The notes beneath the pieces were generated by a model that saw only the letters and a list, made by a program, of their open reading frames with translations, did no database searches and was not told where the DNA came from. The position numbers and the translations under genes are program-made. A stretch of DNA of 5,831 bases from an uncultured Lysobacterales bacterium (GTDB taxonomy: Bacteria > Pseudomonadota > Gammaproteobacteria > Xanthomonadales > SZUA-36). This document shows positions 3,722-5,831 of this stretch, piece after piece. The stretch is from assembly GCA_937974465.1 (NCBI GenBank), contig CALJWY010000005.1, positions 1 through 5,831 of the forward strand, written 5' to 3'. Numbering within the stretch: the stretch's first letter is position 1; the number at the start of each line of letters is the position of its first letter.

Positions 3722-5831
3722 TTGAAAAAAGTATTTCGTTTAATTTTTCGCTTTTTTTTAATTTCACTAGTGGTGGGATTCGTCAGCCTGTTGATCGCCT
3801 ATCTTGTTGTTGCTAAAGACCTTCCTGACGTTCAAACACTGCGTGATGTGCAACTTCAAGTACCCCTTCGGGTTTACACCCAGGACAGGAAATTGATCAG
3901 TGTATTCGGCGAAAAACGACGCATACCGGTCCAGATCGGTGATATGCCATCTCACCTCACAGGGGCCTTTTTAGCCGGTGAAGACGCCCGCTTTTATGTG
4001 CATCCGGGGGTGGATTACCAGGGAATCACAAGGGCTGTCTGGGCTTTGGTGACCACCGGCGAGAAATCAGTTGGTGGCAGCACCATCACTCAGCAACTCG
4101 CTCGAAATTTCTTTCTGACCATGGAAAAAACCTATACCCGCAAGATCAAGGAGATTTTCCTGGCACTGAGAATTGAGCGGGAATTATCCAAAGATGAGAT
4201 CCTGGAACTGTATTTGAATAAAATACTTCTCGGCCACCGTGCTTACGGGGTTGGTGCGGCTGCCGATGTTTACTATGGCAAAAGTGTTAAGGACTTAAGC
4301 CTCGCCCAGTGCGCAATGCTGGCCGCACTTCCAAAGGCGCCGTCAAGGATTAACCCCATCACATCGCCCCAACGTGCAATGGAGCGGCGGGATTATGTCC
4401 TGGGCCGTATGAAAGAACTCGGGTTTATAAGCACCAGTGAATATGAACAGGCCAGGAACGAGAGAAATACAGCCTTTTACCACGGCGCCACCACTGAAAT
4501 ATCCGCCCCATACCTCGCAGAAATGGTCCGCAAGGAGATGCTGTTAAAGTACGGCCAATCAGCATATACGGGTGGCTACGAAGTTTTTACAAGCATCGAC
4601 TCCAAGCTTCAGTCCGCAGCAAACCTGGCGATTACCAATGGGCTGGAAGCCTACGATCATCGTCATGGCTACCGTGGTGCGGAGGCAAACTTCAACCTGG
4701 ATGAGCACAACACAACGCAAAGTTGGGACGAGATACTAAGGCCATACAAACCGGTTGCCGGACTCACTCCTGGCCTGGTTACCGAAGTTGACGAAGATGT
4801 CGCTCTTATCTACCAGCCTGATGGTCAGACGATTGCCCTGACAATTGCTGATATGCAATGGGCCAGGAAGTTTATCGGTCGTGACCGGGTCGGTTTTGAA
4901 CCAAAGGTTGTCAGCGAGGTGCTCGCGGCCGGCGACATCATTCGCACCCGGTTACGGGACGGAGGTAGTTGGGAGCTTGCGCAATTACCCGAAACTGAGG
5001 CCTTGCTGGTGTCGTTGAGCCCGCATGATGGCTCCATTAAGGCAATGGTCGGGGGCTACGATTACACGCGCAGCAAATTCAACCGTGTAGTGCAGAGTCG
5101 CCGGCAACCAGGTTCCGGGTTCAAGCCGTTTATTTATTCGGCAGCGTTGGAGCACGGCAAAACGACAGCCAGCATTGTCAATGATGCAGCCATTGTTTTC
5201 AGCGATCCGGAGCTGGAACGGGACTGGAAGCCGCAAAACTACAGTGAGAAATTTTTCGGACCGACCCGTTTGCGTGAAGCCATGGTGAATTCCAGGAACC
5301 TCGTATCCATAAGGTTGTTGAGAGAAATTGGAATCCCGTACGCAAAAAGGTATGTCAGCGGGTTTGGTTTTGACCCTGCCGAATTACCGGCCAACCTGTC
5401 CATGGCGCTTGGCAGTGCATCTTTGGAACCGTTAAGCATTGCCAGGGGATACGCTGTATTTGCCAATGGCGGGTATCTGGTTGACCCATATTTTATGCAA
5501 ACTATCGTAGACGCCAGCGGCACCACGGTATTTGCGGCAAGCCCCAGCATGGTATGCAAAGATTGTTCACCCGGTGATGAAAACGAACCTGAACGATCTG
5601 AAACCCTGGAAAAAACCGAGCCGAGCTTCAGGCCATTGCAACTGGAAGGCGCCGATGACTTGCAGGTTCTTGAGCAGGACAAGATCTCGGCCCAGAACGC
5701 CATAGTGCGTCCAAAACCGGCTCCCAGGGTAATTTCTGAACAAAATGCATTCCTGGTGCGTTCCATGATGATGGACGTCGTGCGCCGCGGAACAGGCAAA
5801 AAGGCAATGAGCCTGAACCGCAACGACCTGG
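3722..5831 (+). CDS. mrcA: Penicillin-binding protein 1A, bifunctional glycosyltransferase/transpeptidase (3' end cut)
   Basis: This class A PBP (mrcA, also called ponA) polymerises glycan strands from lipid II and cross-links their peptides at the outer face of the inner membrane. The first 703 codons are present; gammaproteobacterial PBP1A usually has about 800-850. A basic start and signal anchor (about residues 7-30) lead into a GT51 domain with catalytic Glu87 in EDARFYVHPG, GGSTITQQL (118-126), RKIKE (140-144) and ELYLN (162-166). The PBP1A-type block YDHRHGYRG (311-319) opens the OB-like insert (about 320-420). The transpeptidase domain runs from about 425, with SGFK (nucleophile Ser465) and SRN (524-526). 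A charged linker with CKDC (612-615) precedes APRVIS (667-672) and RRGTG (688-692). The window stops at NRND-Leu703, where this family normally continues into the KTG motif. All motifs seen are intact. A T8 run lies at codons 11-13. Confidence 0.97.
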   Translation, partial: MKKVFRLIFRFFLISLVVGFVSLLIAYLVVAKDLPDVQTLRDVQLQVPLRVYTQDRKLISVFGEKRRIPVQIGDMPSHLTGAFLAGEDARFYVHPGVDYQGITRAVWALVTTGEKSVGGSTITQQLARNFFLTMEKTYTRKIKEIFLALRIERELSKDEILELYLNKILLGHRAYGVGAAADVYYGKSVKDLSLAQCAMLAALPKAPSRINPITSPQRAMERRDYVLGRMKELGFISTSEYEQARNERNTAFYHGATTEISAPYLAEMVRKEMLLKYGQSAYTGGYEVFTSIDSKLQSAANLAITNGLEAYDHRHGYRGAEANFNLDEHNTTQSWDEILRPYKPVAGLTPGLVTEVDEDVALIYQPDGQTIALTIADMQWARKFIGRDRVGFEPKVVSEVLAAGDIIRTRLRDGGSWELAQLPETEALLVSLSPHDGSIKAMVGGYDYTRSKFNRVVQSRRQPGSGFKPFIYSAALEHGKTTASIVNDAAIVFSDPELERDWKPQNYSEKFFGPTRLREAMVNSRNLVSIRLLREIGIPYAKRYVSGFGFDPAELPANLSMALGSASLEPLSIARGYAVFANGGYLVDPYFMQTIVDASGTTVFAASPSMVCKDCSPGDENEPERSETLEKTEPSFRPLQLEGADDLQVLEQDKISAQNAIVRPKPAPRVISEQNAFLVRSMMMDVVRRGTGKKAMSLNRNDL

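Noticed and set aside
3767..3955. Minus-strand 62-codon frame near the PBP1A start
   Set aside because: It overlaps the PBP1A signal anchor and the start of the GT51 domain, and it has no features of its own.
5239..5823. Minus-strand open frame of 194 codons opposite the PBP1A transpeptidase domain
   Set aside because: The plus strand encodes Ser465 (SGFK neighbourhood just upstream), SRN and RRGTG in one uninterrupted frame, so the minus frame is a by-product of codon bias.
1..5831. CRISPR array, insertion sequence, prophage, tRNA or defence system
   Set aside because: No repeat arrays, transposase, integrase, tRNA-like folds or defence domains are visible. The window is almost entirely pilMNOPQ and the PBP1A gene.

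Overview
The window looks like a chromosomal segment of a gammaproteobacterium. It carries a pilMNOPQ type IV pilus operon on the minus strand, transcribed away from a class A penicillin-binding protein gene (PBP1A family, mrcA/ponA) on the plus strand. This head-to-head arrangement is well known in Pseudomonas and related Gammaproteobacteria. All the proteins look ordinary and intact for their families. I cannot name a genus from the sequence alone.

Layout. Bases 1-530 (minus) hold the 5' part of pilQ, the outer-membrane secretin, cut by the window edge. Bases 576-1112, 1109-1753, 1750-2355 and 2355-3413 (all minus) are pilP, pilO, pilN and pilM, all complete. The pilM/N, pilN/O and pilO/P junctions overlap by 1-4 bases (TGATG, ATGA, ATGA), so these four genes are almost certainly one translationally coupled transcript. 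A short gap then leads to pilQ. Bases 3414-3721 form a divergent control region of about 308 bases. It has three short inverted repeats, a possible leader hairpin, and a four-codon reading frame whose stop overlaps the pilM start. Bases 3722-5831 (plus) encode PBP1A from its TTG start to just before the expected KTG motif.

How the genes work together. PilM (cytoplasmic, actin-like) binds the N-terminal tail of PilN. PilN and PilO form the inner-membrane alignment complex. The lipoprotein PilP links PilNO to the PilQ secretin, through which the pilus leaves the cell. PBP1A polymerises and cross-links peptidoglycan. The machine must pass through the wall, so the shared intergenic region could allow joint control, but this is inference.

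No new biological system is evident. The points most worth a second look are in the divergent region: TTG starts for both genes, the pilM leader mini-ORF, two clean operator-like palindromes, and homopolymer runs near the 5' end of both genes.
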